Shown: positions 7,474-18,600 of the stretch, piece after piece | How positions within the stretch are numbered: position 1 is the first letter of the stretch | Layout: each line of letters opens with the position of its first letter | Origin: Terasakiispira papahanaumokuakeensis | Lineage (GTDB): Bacteria > Pseudomonadota > Gammaproteobacteria > Pseudomonadales > Halomonadaceae | NCBI RefSeq assembly: GCF_001709345.1 | Contig: NZ_MDTQ01000001.1 | Location: 1,096,742-1,160,741, forward strand | Length of the DNA: 64,000 bases | Direction of reading: 5' to 3' | The notes under the pieces: model-generated | Seen by the model: the letters and a program-made list of their open reading frames with translations, nothing else | The model's database searches: none | Told to the model about the DNA's origin: nothing | Program-made: the position numbers and the translations under genes

Positions 7474-10400
7474 TTATTCGCCGTTATTGTCGCCGTTCTG
7501 ACGGGCGGCGGCTTCGGCCTCACGCTGGCGTCGGCGGATTTCGCGGGGGTCGTTAGGTGCGCGACCTTTACGAGGCGCTGCTGCTGTGTTGCCTGTTGAG
7601 GCTTTGGCCGTTTCAGCTTTAGGCGTCTCGGTTGTTTGAGAGGCTTGGGCCTGAGGTGCCGTAGCGGTGGTTTCCGCCGGTGTTGGGGCTTCTGTTTTGG
7701 CCTCTTTGGGCGCCTCAAGATTGGCCTTATCTGCCACCGTTTTTTCGGATGCTGCTGTTTCATCCGTGACTGTCTCGGCTGTTGCTTGGTCAGACGAGGG
7801 TGTCGTGTCAGCAGTTTTCACCGCAAGCTGTTTCTCTTGAGCTTGTTTCTCTTGAGATTGCTTCTCTTCAGGCTGTTTGGCCTCAGCTGGCTTCGCTGTC
7901 GCTTCTTGGGTCACGGCAGTCTCAGGCTTCGCTGTTTTGGCTTCGCTGGTCTCTGCGTGCTGCTGTGCAGGCTGAGTGTTCGCTGTCGCCGCTTCAGGCT
8001 GTTGTTTAGACGCTTGTGCCGAGTCACTGTGTGGCGCCTTGCTAGACTCTTTTTTGTCCTCGGAAGTTTTGCCCTCCGGGCGACGACGTCGGTTGTTGCG
8101 TGGGCGACGTTCTTGCGGTTTGTCGTCACTTTTGGCTTGCTCAGCGTTGCGTTTGCCTTTAGCCGTGCTGTCGTTAGCCTTGTTGCCCTCTTGGCTGTCA
8201 CTTTGGCTCGTGTCAGCGGTTGATGCGTTATGTTGGTTCGCATCGTTGTTAGAGGCGTTGTGCTGCGGCTGGGTCTTGGCTTCAGTTTTTTCAGCCGCTT
8301 GTTTTTCAACTGATTGCTTTTCAACCGATTGCTTTTCAGCCGCAGGCTGTTCAGTGGCTGCTTGTTCCATCACAGGGGTTTCCGTGGCGGCTTTTTCGGC
8401 AGCAGTGGCTTGAGCCGTTGTGTCTTTAGCGACTTTGTCTTTCGCGACTGTATCATCACTGATCTCGGCCGGCGGGTACTGGCTGAAATCAGGTGGTGTC
8501 AACGGATCGCCCGTTATGGCTTCATTACGGCGACGGCTGCGCGGGTTATTGCGCTGGCGTTTCGGCTTGCCATCGTTTTGGGTGTTATTGTCTTGGGCTT
8601 TGTTGTCCTGAGGCTTGTTGTCCTGGTTCCTGTTATCTGAGGATTTTTGGTCCTGAGATTTGGAACTCTGGTCCCTTTGAGATTTGTTTGTGTTGTTTTT
8701 GGATGCGCTCTCTTTTGCCTGTGCATCCCGGTCCTGGTTATCGTTGGACTTCTCCGCTGCGTTCTGCTTGTTCGAGCGGTTATCCTTTGGATTGTTTTTA
8801 CGCTTATCTTGACGGTTGTCGTCACGATTGCGTTTTTTATCCCGGCCGTTATCGCGATTACCGCTGTCTTTATTCGCCGTGTCTTTAGACTGACCGTTGG
8901 AGCGAGAATCACGCCCTTTGCTTTGCTCTGTATCGTCTTTGTCTTTCTGACGATAATCAGGCTTATTCCGGCTGTTGTTGCGACGGTTGTCGTTTTGGCG
9001 TTGACGCGAGTTTTGACGCTCTGTGCGTTGGCTGTTGTCGCGCTGATTATTGTCGCGCTGACGAGAGTCCGTTTGCGTGCTGCGCTGTTCTTGGCGGTCT
9101 GAGCTGTCGTCTGAGCTGCCAAACAGCGCTTTGAACAGGCGGGTTAGCAAGCCGCCGCTAGGTGCCGGAGCTTTGCTGTTGGTCGGTGCGCTGTTCGCGG
9201 TTTTCTCGGGGGCTGGCGCGCGCGGAGCAATGCTTTTCACTGCGGCTTCTGTCAGGTTTCTGACGGGCTGTTCGCCGAGGTCAGGTTCCGGATCAGCATA
9301 TTCGGACGTGTCGATTTCATGGCTGGCCTGAGGGCTGTCGCCTTCTTCTTCGACATGATCATCCCGCAACCGGTCAACCTGGTAGTGGGGCGTGTGCATG
9401 TTGGGGTTGGGCAGAATCAGCACTTCAACATCTTGGCGTTGCTCAATATCAGCAATTTGCGCGCGTTTTTCGTTCAGTAGGAAAGTCGCGACGGCCACGG
9501 GGACTACCGAGCGAATTTGTGCTGAACGCTCTTTCATTGCTTCTTCTTCGATCAGGCGCAGAATCGAAAGCGAAAGGGAGCGAACGTCACGAATAGTGCC
9601 TTGTCCATCACAGCGAGGGCAGACCACGCCACTGGTTTCGCCCAGAGAGGGGCGCAGGCGCTGACGCGACATTTCCAGCAAACCAAAGCGTGAAATACGG
9701 CCAATCTGAACGCGGGCACGATCCACCTTAAGCGCGTCGCGCATGCGGTTTTCGACTTCACGCTGGTTTTTCACCGGGCTCATGTCGATGAAGTCGATGA
9801 CGATTAAGCCACCAATATCGCGTAAGCGCAGTTGGCGTGCAATTTCATCCGCTGCTTCGAGGTTGGTTTGTAACGCCGTTTCTTCGATATCGCCGCCTCT
9901 TGTGGCGCGGGCAGAGTTGATATCGATAGAGACCAGCGCTTCAGTATGGTCGATGACGATTGAGCCGCCAGAGGGCAGTTTAACGTTGCGCTCAAAGGCT
10001 GTTTCAATTTGGCTTTCAATCTGGAAGCGCGAGAAGAGGGGGACGTCATCCTGGTACAGTTTGATGCGGTTCTGATAGGCCGGCATCACCTGTTGAATGA
10101 AGGTCTGGGCCTCGGCGTACACTTCCGGGCTGTCGATCTGAACTTCGCCAATATCCGTGCGCAGGTAGTCACGCATGGCGCGAATGATAACGTTGGATTC
10201 ACGATAGACCAGGAAAGGGGCTTTGTTTTCAGCTGTGGCCTGCTGAATGGCTTGCCAAATTTTGACCAGGTAATCGAGATCCCACTGGAGTTCTTCGGTG
10301 CTGCGACCGACACCGGCGGTACGAACGATAACGCCCATTTTATTAGGGATTTGAAGGCCGTTCATGGCTTCACGCAGCGCCGCGCGATCATCGCCTTCGA

Positions 10401-10824
10401 TACGACGTGAAATGCCACCTGCACGAGGGTTATTCGGCATCAGCACCAAATAACGGCCCGCCAGACTGATAAATGTCGTCAGCGCGGCGCCTTTGTTGCC
10501 ACGTTCTTCTTTATCAACCTGGATGGTGACTTCGGTCCCTTCACGCAGTACATCTTTAATATTGGGGCGGCCATCACCTCCATCTCGATAGAAGTATTCC
10601 CGCGAAATTTCTTTAAGCGGTAGGAAGCCGTGTCGTTCTGCGCCGAAATCGACAAAAGCGGCTTCCAGACTTGGTTCGATACGAGTGATTTTGCCACGGT
10701 AAATATTGGCTTTTTTGGATTCACGTGAACCCGATTCGATGTCCAGATCGTAGAGTCTTTGACCATCGACAAGCGCAACCCGGCGTTCTTCAGGTTGGGT
10801 TGCGTTAATTAACATTCGTTTCAT
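7474..10824 (-). CDS. rne: Ribonuclease E
   Basis: This 1116-residue protein starts [21 protein letters not shown], the RNase E N-terminus. The S1 domain follows ([26 protein letters not shown]); the catalytic DNase I-like region contains [12 protein letters not shown] and IVIDFIDM, with the metal-binding aspartates; the Zn-link CPRCDGQG lies near residue 400. After about residue 510 it turns into a long unstructured tail, first rich in N, D, R, K and Q, then in A, T, E, K and P, with near-repeats such as VEKQSVEKQ and [14 protein letters not shown]. In the family this tail scaffolds the degradosome and binds RNA; partner motifs are not recognisable here. The gene follows a long structured leader and diverges from recC. 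Confidence 0.98.
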   Translation of the reverse strand: MKRMLINATQPEERRVALVDGQRLYDLDIESGSRESKKANIYRGKITRIEPSLEAAFVDFGAERHGFLPLKEISREYFYRDGGDGRPNIKDVLREGTEVTIQVDKEERGNKGAALTTFISLAGRYLVLMPNNPRAGGISRRIEGDDRAALREAMNGLQIPNKMGVIVRTAGVGRSTEELQWDLDYLVKIWQAIQQATAENKAPFLVYRESNVIIRAMRDYLRTDIGEVQIDSPEVYAEAQTFIQQVMPAYQNRIKLYQDDVPLFSRFQIESQIETAFERNVKLPSGGSIVIDHTEALVSIDINSARATRGGDIEETALQTNLEAADEIARQLRLRDIGGLIVIDFIDMSPVKNQREVENRMRDALKVDRARVQIGRISRFGLLEMSRQRLRPSLGETSGVVCPRCDGQGTIRDVRSLSLSILRLIEEEAMKERSAQIRSVVPVAVATFLLNEKRAQIADIEQRQDVEVLILPNPNMHTPHYQVDRLRDDHVEEEGDSPQASHEIDTSEYADPEPDLGEQPVRNLTEAAVKSIAPRAPAPEKTANSAPTNSKAPAPSGGLLTRLFKALFGSSDDSSDRQEQRSTQTDSRQRDNNQRDNSQRTERQNSRQRQNDNRRNNSRNKPDYRQKDKDDTEQSKGRDSRSNGQSKDTANKDSGNRDNGRDKKRNRDDNRQDKRKNNPKDNRSNKQNAAEKSNDNQDRDAQAKESASKNNTNKSQRDQSSKSQDQKSSDNRNQDNKPQDNKAQDNNTQNDGKPKRQRNNPRSRRRNEAITGDPLTPPDFSQYPPAEISDDTVAKDKVAKDTTAQATAAEKAATETPVMEQAATEQPAAEKQSVEKQSVEKQAAEKTEAKTQPQHNASNNDANQHNASTADTSQSDSQEGNKANDSTAKGKRNAEQAKSDDKPQERRPRNNRRRRPEGKTSEDKKESSKAPHSDSAQASKQQPEAATANTQPAQQHAETSEAKTAKPETAVTQEATAKPAEAKQPEEKQSQEKQAQEKQLAVKTADTTPSSDQATAETVTDETAASEKTVADKANLEAPKEAKTEAPTPAETTATAPQAQASQTTETPKAETAKASTGNTAAAPRKGRAPNDPREIRRRQREAEAAARQNGDNNGE

Positions 10825-10942
10825 GGAGCGTCCATTAAATTATGAGTAGCTGGGCTCCAAGCCAATGTTGCTGTTTGAGCGCTCATCGTAGCGCTTTATG
10901 TTATGTCGATAAGTAGTGACTTACCGCTGTCCTGCTCGCCCA

Positions 10943-11293
10943 TTAACTTAATGGCTGATACAGTCCAGCCTGTACTGGTATGGAGTATCCCCGATACCAG
11001 TGGTGTTCATGGGTGGTCATGACGGGAGTTGGATTCGGCACGATGCAGCATGAGTCATCTTTTGTCTTCATAGGCATCGTCCGTTGGTATCTGTCCAATT
11101 CTTTTATTCCAGCACTCCGCCTGGTCCGCTTTTGCCACCAGACAAGCAACATAAAACGTTGTGCGTGAACGCGGGCTTGGTCCCACGGTTCAACTTGTGC
11201 CCGGCTGACCGGGCCTGATTCGTTATCCCAGCGGTCGATGAGCTCGCCAAAGGCGTATTCAATGGAGGCCTTTGTGATGAGCACAACCGACAT
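10943..11293 (-). CDS. Doubtful 116-codon ORF inside the rne leader
   Basis: The frame reads MSVVLITKASIEYAFGELID and continues to a TAA at 10943-10945. Its first 55-60 codons have a coding-like third-position pattern and a plausible sequence (WDNESGPVSRAQVEPWDQAR). The second half uses rare codons (AGG, AGA, ATA, GGA) and overlaps the 10974-11001 hairpin. The only ribosome site is a weak AGGA about 11 nt before ATG. It may be a gene remnant, a leader ORF affecting rne, or chance. I recognise no family. Confidence 0.2.
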   Translation of the reverse strand: MSVVLITKASIEYAFGELIDRWDNESGPVSRAQVEPWDQARVHAQRFMLLVWWQKRTRRSAGIKELDRYQRTMPMKTKDDSCCIVPNPTPVMTTHEHHWYRGYSIPVQAGLYQPLS

Positions 11294-11322
11294 GCGGTGG
11301 GTTGTCCTGCTTTTAGCTGTCT

Positions 11323-11380
11323 GCTTTAAAAACCTTTGCTTTAAAAATCTTTGTGTTAAAACCTTTTTGCTTTAAACCTT
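11323..11380. repeat. 15-nt imperfect tandem repeat, about 4 copies
   Basis: GCTTTAAAAACCTTT at 11323-11337 is followed by GCTTTAAAAATCTTT at 11338-11352 (14 of 15 identical), then two more diverged units to 11380. It lies in the rne leader; on the transcribed strand the units read AAAGGTTTTTAAAGC. A second pair, CGATCTCTGACTTGC/CGATCACTGACTTGT, lies at 11444-11473. Confidence 0.75.
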
Positions 11381-11802
11381 GAGATCTTGCTGTCAGGTTT
11401 TTTGTTTCTGTTTGGGCTTTTTCTGTTCGAGCGCTTTGCCATTCGATCTCTGACTTGCCGATCACTGACTTGTCATGATCGAGCGGGTCGACGCTTCACG
11501 TGAGCCCAGCTCGGCAATCACTAAATTCAAAGTGCCAGTTAATAGGCTGCTCAGATGCGTTTTTGGGGCATCTGAGCCAAAATTGTGTATGGACACGGGT
11601 TCATCACGCGTGTCCAACACCTGAATTTCAGGTGTGATGATTCATCCTGCTTGTTCAAATCCATGGCATACGTGATGCGTTGCCATGTCATTTGATTGAC
11701 GCTTTTGAATTCAGTGTACGCCCGATAAACCCAACAAAGTTTGCGTCAAACTCTATGGGCAATGGGTTAGCTTCAGTTGTGAAACCCATTTTGCGCATTG
11801 AC

Positions 11803-11831
11803 AATATAACAGCTCACTTTAAGAGCGGCAA
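11803..11831 (-). promoter_or_regulatory. Predicted sigma-70 promoter for rne
   Basis: On the minus strand, TTGCCG (11826-11831) is followed by a 17-bp spacer and TATATT (11803-11808), 4/6 and 5/6 matches to consensus. Transcription would start near 11796, immediately before the 11761-11790 hairpin. No equally good promoter is visible for recC in 11832-12030, where I see no gene. Confidence 0.6.
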
Positions 11832-12030
11832 TTAAGACCCTTGTTCAGTCGTGAGTCACCATGATGGGGTGTCTGTAAGGTTTGTGTTTGATTTGCATAA
11901 CGTTTTGGTCAGAATAATGGTGTTTTTGTGCGGTCATTTTGTTTGTGTTCAGAGGCGAAGGCCGGTGAGGACTGAGGCAGCATAAGGCGTTAAGGTAACG
12001 GTCGGATCTATTCCATGATGGAGTCCTGAA

Positions 12031-15000
12031 ATGCTGAGGCAGAATTGGCCCACAGGTTTGATGGTGTTGCAGAGCAATCGCCTCGAATCACTGCGCGATT
12101 TGATGGTGGGGTGGATGCGGGAATATCCGCTTGCCCCCTTAGAGCCCGAAACGATCCTGGTGCAGAGCAACGGGATTGCGCAGTGGCTCAAGCTAGCGTT
12201 AGCGCGCTCGCCAGAAACCGGGGGCTGTGGTGTGGCCGCAGCGCTGAATATTGATTTGCCGGGGCGTTTTGTCTGGCAGGCGTATCGCAGTATGTTACCC
12301 CATTTACCGCAGCAGTCGCCTTTTGATAAAGGGCCGCTGACTTGGCGGCTATTGCGTCTGCTGGGGGATTTGCCCGCGTTAGGGGAGCGTTTGGCGCAAG
12401 TCAATGGCTTTTCGCCAGCGGTATTAACGCCCTTAAGTGACTTTCTTTTAGCGGATGATAACCCGCAGCGGTTATATCAGCTGGCCGCCCGGCTGGCTGA
12501 TTTATACGACCAGTATCAAGTGTATCGGGCGGATTGGTTAACGGCTTGGGCAAAAGGCGAGGCGGTCAAGCTCGATTTAAACGGGCGGGCCCAGTCGTTA
12601 AATTCGGATGAATATTGGCAGCCTGCATTGTGGCAAGTGTTGGTTGAGGATATTCAGGCCGATGAGCGGTTAGGCAATGGGCCCTGGGATCGTGCCAGCC
12701 GAGCCTCAATTCATCAGGCGTTTCTTAACGCCTGCCAGCAGCGCCGTGATGCGCTGATGTCTGAATCTGTTTCATCTGCTTCAACAGAGGCGCATCGCCC
12801 GAAAGCCTTGCCGCGTCGAGTCAGTATTTTAGGTATCTCATCATTGCCATATCAGATTTTGGAAGTGTTGGCGGCGATCGCACCGTTTACCCAGGTGATG
12901 CTTTTTGTTGGTAATCCCAGTGAGCACTATTGGGGGGATCTGATTGAAGGGCGTGATTTGTTGCGGCGCCATTATGGCCGTCATCAAAGTGAGGCGTCGT
13001 CGCGTAAAGTGCCTGAAGGGTTAAGTCCTGATCAGTTGCATTTGCATGGACATCCTTTGTTGGCGGCCTGGGGCAAGCAAGGTCGTGATTATCTCCATTT
13101 GTTGGATGAGTGGGATCAGCCCGAGGCGTATCGACATCATTTTATTCATGAGCGGATTGATCTATTTGAAGATCCTGGCAGTGGGTCACTGCTTTCCCAG
13201 TTACAGCAGGACATTCTGGCCTTACGACCTTTGGCTGAGAGCCGTGAGCTGGCGCGTGAAGTCGACCCTGATCAAGATATCAGTATGCAATTTACGATAG
13301 CGCACAGCCCGCAGCGGGAAGTGGAGATTTTGCAGGATCAACTGCTGGATGCCTTTGAGCGGGATGCGACTTTGCAGCCGCGCGATATTTTGGTGATGGT
13401 GCCGGATATTCAGCAGTATGTCCCGCATATTGAAGCCGTATTTGGACGCTTGACTCGACAAGATTCGCGCTTTCTGCCTTACCACATTGCCGACCAAAGC
13501 CCACGACATCGGCAGCCACTGCTGGTGGCCTTGGAGCAGTTGTTGCATTTACCCCGTTTGCGGATGACGACGACGGAGTTGCTGGACTTGTTGGATATCC
13601 CTGCGTTAAGGGCACGTTTTGGGCTGGAGGCCAATGACTTACCTCGTTTGAAGCAGTGGGCCCAGGGGGCGCAAATTCGCTGGGGGCTGAGTGCTGAGCA
13701 CCGCCATGGATTGTCTTTGCCCGAAGGGTTGGAGCAGAACACTTGGCGCTTTGGTCTTAAACGTATGTTACTGGGATTTGCCAGTGGTGATGCCGAGCCT
13801 TGGCAAGCGGTTGAGCCTTACAGTGAAGTTGGTGGGCTGGAAGCCGCCCAGGTTGGTCCTTTAATGCAGTTGGTGCAGGCCTTGGAATCGACTTGCCAAG
13901 AGTGGTGCCAGCCGACCACACCGGACCAATGGGGGGTGCGTTTACATCAGTTATTGGCGCGCTTTTTTGAGATTGAGGACGATAGTGATCTGAAAATTGT
14001 CACGCGGTTGGGTGAGCATTTGGATCAGTGGTTGCAACAGTGTCAGCTCAGTGGCTTAGCCGATCAGTCTTTGCCTCTGGATGTGGTGCGTGAGGCTTGG
14101 CTCGGCGGGCTCGAACAACCCACTTTGACGCAGAAATTCCTCGGTGGATCGGTCAATTTTGCGACCTTGATGCCGATGCGGGCGGTGCCTTTTCGCTGTA
14201 TCTGGTTGTTGGGTATGAATGATGGCGATTACCCACGCCAGGTGCCGCAGCAGGATTTTGACTTGATGGTCGGGGATTATCGTCCGGGCGATCGCTCTCG
14301 CCGGGAGGATGATCGCTACTTGTTTCTGGAGGCTTTGCTGGCTGCTCGCGATCGGTTGGTGATCAGCTGGGTGGGGCGAGATATTCGTGATAACAGTGAA
14401 CGGCCACCTTCGGTATTGGTTGGGCAGTTACGCGATCAGTTATCGGCCGGTTGGCACTTGGCCCGGCAAGATGACGCCAGTGAACCGCCCGAGTGCAGTG
14501 TGGCAGAGGCATTAACCCAAGTGCATCCGCTCCAGCCGTTCAGTGAGCGTTATTTCCAACCGGATCGTGCCGCCCGCTTATTCACTTATGCGCAAGAATG
14601 GCGTGAAAGTCATCACCGCGAGCAGCCTAGTCAGACCGTATTACCCGATTGGCAGCCAGATCAGGCGCTCAATCTGAATATGTTGACCGATTTTATCCGT
14701 GATCCGATGCGTCATTTTTATCGTCAGCGCTTGGATATTGCCGCATTTCAGGCCGATGAAGGGGTTGAGGATGATGAACCCTTTACACTGGATGCCCTAG
14801 ACAGTTGGCAGCTCCAACAGCAATTGATTCTGAACGTACAGCGTCGTTTGCAAGAAGCCCCGATGGCGGCCAGTGAAGCACTGTTGGAGACGGCGGCTGA
14901 ACAGCTGGCACGAGCCGGGCAGTTACCATTGCCGCCATTTGCTCAGGCGGCTAAAACCCTGTTGATGCACGATCTGGTCGTGCCGATCAGTCGCTACCAG

Positions 15001-15648
15001 CAATTATTACAGGCCTATCCCAAGCTGGAACCTTTACAGGTACATGAGTGGTCGCTGCCGGGGGGAGGTCATTTTCGTGATGGTCTGGCGGATCTGCGCT
15101 GCCATCCTGAAGGCGAACGGTTACGGCTATTTTTACAGCCCAGTCGCCTTTATAAAGGCGATCAATTGAAGTGGCATCAGATTGTGGTGTATTGGCCTGG
15201 GCATTTATTGGCTCAACGACAAGGGCCTGTGATCACACGATTACTTGGCCCTGATTCTGATCTGGCGTTGATGCCATTATCGCCGGATGCTGCGGCATTG
15301 GCATTGGATGCGCTGATTGAAGCTTGGCAGGCGGGCGTTCAGACCCCCTTGCCGGTGCCAAGGCGAACCAGTTTTGCTTGGTTGACTCAGCAGTCGCCTG
15401 CCACGGTCTATGAGGGAGGCTTTCAGTCAGAAGGGGAGAAGATGAGTCACCCTGGCTGGCCCTTGTATTGGCCGGACTTTGAGCATTTACAAGCTGATGA
15501 ACGCTTTGTTCTGTGGGCCGAGCGTTTATATCGCCCCTTAATGAGTGCGGTCACAACACTGGATTTGAATGCGGATGTGCTGACCCCGATGGCGTCAGCA
15601 TCGGTCGATCTGACAGGCTCTTCAGGGGAGGCGACCGATGCCGATTGA
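12031..15648 (+). CDS. recC: Exodeoxyribonuclease V gamma subunit
   Basis: RecC is the Chi-recognition and DNA-splitting subunit of the RecBCD helicase-nuclease. The product is 1205 residues, slightly longer than the 1122 of E. coli. The N-terminus VLQSNRLESLRDLM, followed by LVQSNGIAQWLKLALA, is typical of RecC, as are RVSILGISSLPYQILEVL, FQAHSPQ-like FTIAHSPQREVEILQDQLL, and MPMRAVPFRCIWLLGMNDGDYPR. It has the inactivated helicase-like domain and no Walker A motif. GGAG lies about 10 nt before ATG. The stop overlaps recB by 11 nt. The three subunits are encoded consecutively and in overlapping frames, so they are surely one operon. Confidence 0.96.
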   Translation: MLRQNWPTGLMVLQSNRLESLRDLMVGWMREYPLAPLEPETILVQSNGIAQWLKLALARSPETGGCGVAAALNIDLPGRFVWQAYRSMLPHLPQQSPFDKGPLTWRLLRLLGDLPALGERLAQVNGFSPAVLTPLSDFLLADDNPQRLYQLAARLADLYDQYQVYRADWLTAWAKGEAVKLDLNGRAQSLNSDEYWQPALWQVLVEDIQADERLGNGPWDRASRASIHQAFLNACQQRRDALMSESVSSASTEAHRPKALPRRVSILGISSLPYQILEVLAAIAPFTQVMLFVGNPSEHYWGDLIEGRDLLRRHYGRHQSEASSRKVPEGLSPDQLHLHGHPLLAAWGKQGRDYLHLLDEWDQPEAYRHHFIHERIDLFEDPGSGSLLSQLQQDILALRPLAESRELAREVDPDQDISMQFTIAHSPQREVEILQDQLLDAFERDATLQPRDILVMVPDIQQYVPHIEAVFGRLTRQDSRFLPYHIADQSPRHRQPLLVALEQLLHLPRLRMTTTELLDLLDIPALRARFGLEANDLPRLKQWAQGAQIRWGLSAEHRHGLSLPEGLEQNTWRFGLKRMLLGFASGDAEPWQAVEPYSEVGGLEAAQVGPLMQLVQALESTCQEWCQPTTPDQWGVRLHQLLARFFEIEDDSDLKIVTRLGEHLDQWLQQCQLSGLADQSLPLDVVREAWLGGLEQPTLTQKFLGGSVNFATLMPMRAVPFRCIWLLGMNDGDYPRQVPQQDFDLMVGDYRPGDRSRREDDRYLFLEALLAARDRLVISWVGRDIRDNSERPPSVLVGQLRDQLSAGWHLARQDDASEPPECSVAEALTQVHPLQPFSERYFQPDRAARLFTYAQEWRESHHREQPSQTVLPDWQPDQALNLNMLTDFIRDPMRHFYRQRLDIAAFQADEGVEDDEPFTLDALDSWQLQQQLILNVQRRLQEAPMAASEALLETAAEQLARAGQLPLPPFAQAAKTLLMHDLVVPISRYQQLLQAYPKLEPLQVHEWSLPGGGHFRDGLADLRCHPEGERLRLFLQPSRLYKGDQLKWHQIVVYWPGHLLAQRQGPVITRLLGPDSDLALMPLSPDAAALALDALIEAWQAGVQTPLPVPRRTSFAWLTQQSPATVYEGGFQSEGEKMSHPGWPLYWPDFEHLQADERFVLWAERLYRPLMSAVTTLDLNADVLTPMASASVDLTGSSGEATDAD

Positions 15649-18600
15649 GCACGCCACACCGGCTCAGCCCATGGAGGTATTAAACTTCCCTCTTTATGGC
15701 AGTCGCTTGATTGAGGCCAGTGCAGGTACCGGTAAGACGTTCACCCTGGCGTTGCTCTATATCCGTTTGATTCTAGGGCGTGCAGGAGAGGCTGACGAAG
15801 TACCGGATGATTCGGTCTTACCCGACGGACAGACGCTAGCGGATAGCCCAGTGTTAGCCGAAGATCAGGCCCGCCCCTTAACGCCACGCGATATTCTGGT
15901 GGTGACGTTTACCGAGGCTGCCACCGAAGAATTGCGCGATCGGATTCGCCAGCGTTTGGTGGAGGCTGCTGCATGTTTTGGTGAAACGAGCTTCGCTGAA
16001 ACGGGCTTAGGTGAAACGGGCGACGGTGAAGTGGATGTTGCTGGCGTGGGTTCGGCAGAAACCGCTCATGACGCCGGGCTCAGTACGGATGATCCTTTAG
16101 TGCGCTTGCGCGCCGCTTATCCGCAGGCACAGTGGTCGACTTGTGCCTGGCGTTTGAAATTGGCCGCGGAAGCCATGGATGAGGCGCGCATTCATACCAT
16201 TCATGGCTGGTGCCACCGGGTACTGAGAGAGCATGCCTTTCGGACTCGTGGCTTATTTGAGCGGACCTTGCTGACCGATCAGCACGCTATGTTGACCCTG
16301 CTGGTGCAGGATTACTGGCGCCAGCACTTTTATCCGCTCTCCGAAGCGCAGGCTGCCTTGGTTCAAACATGTTTGGCCGGACCGGATCAGTTATTAGCAC
16401 AGTTGAGGCCATTGCTGGGCCCTCATGCGCAAGGGGTTAGTTATGCGGGGCGACCATTGCCAGCACCGGATTTGGCCGCATTGTTGGGGCAGGCTGAGCA
16501 GGCACAGATCCGTCATCAGCAGCGAGCACAGCAGCAGGCCGAACGTCTTCAAGCGGCACAAGCTTGTTGGCAGGCGCATTGGGATGAGGTTGAAGCGGTC
16601 CTGTGGTCGTTACAACCTCACTTGTCGGGTACCCATCACGCCAGTGCGCAAACCGCCAAGTTCGAAGCTTTGTTAGGTGACATCAAGCGTTGGGCATTTG
16701 ATCGGCAGCCCGCCCCGAAATTACTGCCTAATTTTGCCCAGGGCGCGTTTCGTTTCAAGAAAACGGCCAAAGTCCAAGCGGCGCCTGAGCATCCGGCATT
16801 TCAGGCGTTAGCGGCGGTGTATGCGCAAGAAGCATCTGAATCGGGGGGCTTACTTGAGGGCGACCGGCTCGAAGATGACCTGCTAGAACAGGCGCCGCTC
16901 TCTGCTTGGTTGCTGGCTCACGCCCATCAGTGGGTGACCCGCCAGCGCCAGCGTCGTATGGCTGAGCAAGCGGAGATGAGTTTTGATGATCTGCTCACAG
17001 AGTTGGATCATGCCCTTGATCCGGCCCAAGGTGAGGCCGCACAGGCGTTAGCCCAAGCGCTGCGTGCTCAGGCGCCGGTAGCGATGATTGATGAGTTTCA
17101 GGATACCGACCCGTTGCAGTACCGCATTTTTGACCGAATCTATCAGGTGGCTGCGCCTCACCCAGGCACCACCTTGATTATGATCGGCGATCCGAAACAG
17201 GCGATTTATAGCTTCCGTGGGGCCGATATTCAGACTTATTTGAAAGCGCGTGAAGCCACCGCTGGACGTCATTACACCTTGAGCCGCAACTTTCGCTCAA
17301 CCCAGGCGGTGGTGTCGGCTTGCAATGGTTTGTTCGAGTGGGCTGAGCAGTGGTCGCGCGGGGCCTTTCGGTTTCGGTTAGCTGAATCTACGGATAATCC
17401 CATTCCGTTTGTACCGGTCTCGGCGCAAGGGCGTCAGGAGCAACTAAAGTTAGCGGGTGTCCCGGTGTCGCCTTTGAATGTCTGGTATTTCGATCAAGAC
17501 GATGAACCGGTGAGTAAAGGGCGTTACTTGACGCTAGCGGCGCAGGCGGCCGCGGCCACGTTAAGTGAAGCACTGGCGCACCAGGCCAGTGGCTTCGAAG
17601 GGCCTGAAGGCTGGCAGCCGTTAGTGGCGGCAGATGTGGCCATTCTGGTTCGTAATCGTCAGGAAGCGGAGGCGATGCGCGAAGCCTTGTCTGCCTTGTC
17701 TGTGCCGAGTGTCTACCTCTCCGACCGTGAATCGGTGCTAGCAACGCCTGAGGCCCATGATCTGGTCTTTTGGTTGCGTGCCTGTGCTGAGCCGAATAAC
17801 GAGCGCCGTGTGCGTCAGGCTTTGGGAACGCCCACCTTGGCCATTTCATTGGCTCAGCTGGCGCAGTGGCGAGATGATGAGCTGGCGTGGGAAAGCCAGA
17901 TGCAGCAGTTTGCGCTGTTGCACCAAGTATGGCGTCGTCATGGTGTGCTGGCGATGCTGCGTCAGTTGATGGCGGCTTATGACTTGTCTGGGCGCTTATT
18001 AGCGACGACCGGCGGTGAGCGGGTGCTTACGAATGTGCTGCATCTGGCGGAGTGGCTGCAACATGCCGCGATGGAGCTGGAGGGTGAGCAGGCCCTGATT
18101 CGGTATTTGGCGGAACATTTGGACCAAGCTGATGAACAGCAGATTTTGCGGCTAGAAAGTGACGCGCAGCGGGTACGGATTATCACCATTCATAAGTCCA
18201 AAGGGTTGGAGTATCCGCTGGTGATGTTGCCATTCATTTGTACTTGGCGCGAAGTGAATGGGCGTGTTGGACAGGTGATGTGGCGTTTACCTGAAGGTGA
18301 TCGCTTTTATCCCGAAGGGGGACGTTTTTATGAAGTGGCTGGGCCGAAGCACTTTGCCCAAGCCTGGATGGAGGCCGATGATCAGCGTTTGAGCGAAGAT
18401 ATGCGACTTTTGTACGTCGCACTCACGCGAGCACGGCATGCGCTCTGGCTCGGCTTAGCGCCGCTCAAATCCGGGAATGCCCGTAAGCCGCAGTTGGCTA
18501 AATCGGCGATCGGTTATCTGTTGCAGGGTGGAGGCTCTTTCGAGTCTGCTGAGGCCGTCAGATCAGCGCTTTCGGCTCTTGAAGCTGCGCTTGGCGATCT

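Larger units (their letters stand above)
10825..11796 (-). promoter_or_regulatory. Long structured leader of rne (5' UTR)
   Basis: About 970 nt separate the rne ATG from its best promoter. Perfect inverted repeats include: 11761-11768/11783-11790 (8 bp), directly after the predicted transcript start; AGTTTG/CAAACT at 11738-11752, inside CCCA/TGGG; 11617-11624/11628-11635 (8 bp, 3-nt loop); 11590-11597/11609-11616 (8 bp); 11550-11558/11568-11576 (9 bp); 10974-10981/10994-11001 (8 bp); the near-continuous palindrome 10940-10954; and GCGCT/AGCGC at 10879-10894. RNase E in E. coli controls its own mRNA through 5' UTR hairpins, so a similar role is likely by analogy, although this leader is much longer. 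Extent depends on the predicted promoter. Confidence 0.6.

Noticed and set aside
7636-9122. Long hydrophobic or basic reading frames on the strand opposite and in alternative frames to the rne tail
   Set aside because: They are by-products of the low-complexity codons (GAA, AAA, CAG, GCC) of the RNase E tail; no ribosome sites, and the rne frame is certain.
10980-11168. Plus-strand 62-codon frame in the rne leader
   Set aside because: No ribosome site, atypical codons, and overlap with a strong hairpin.
11798-11826. Plus-strand TTGACA as recC promoter
   Set aside because: No acceptable -10 lies 16-18 bp downstream; the site is better explained by the minus-strand -10 of rne.
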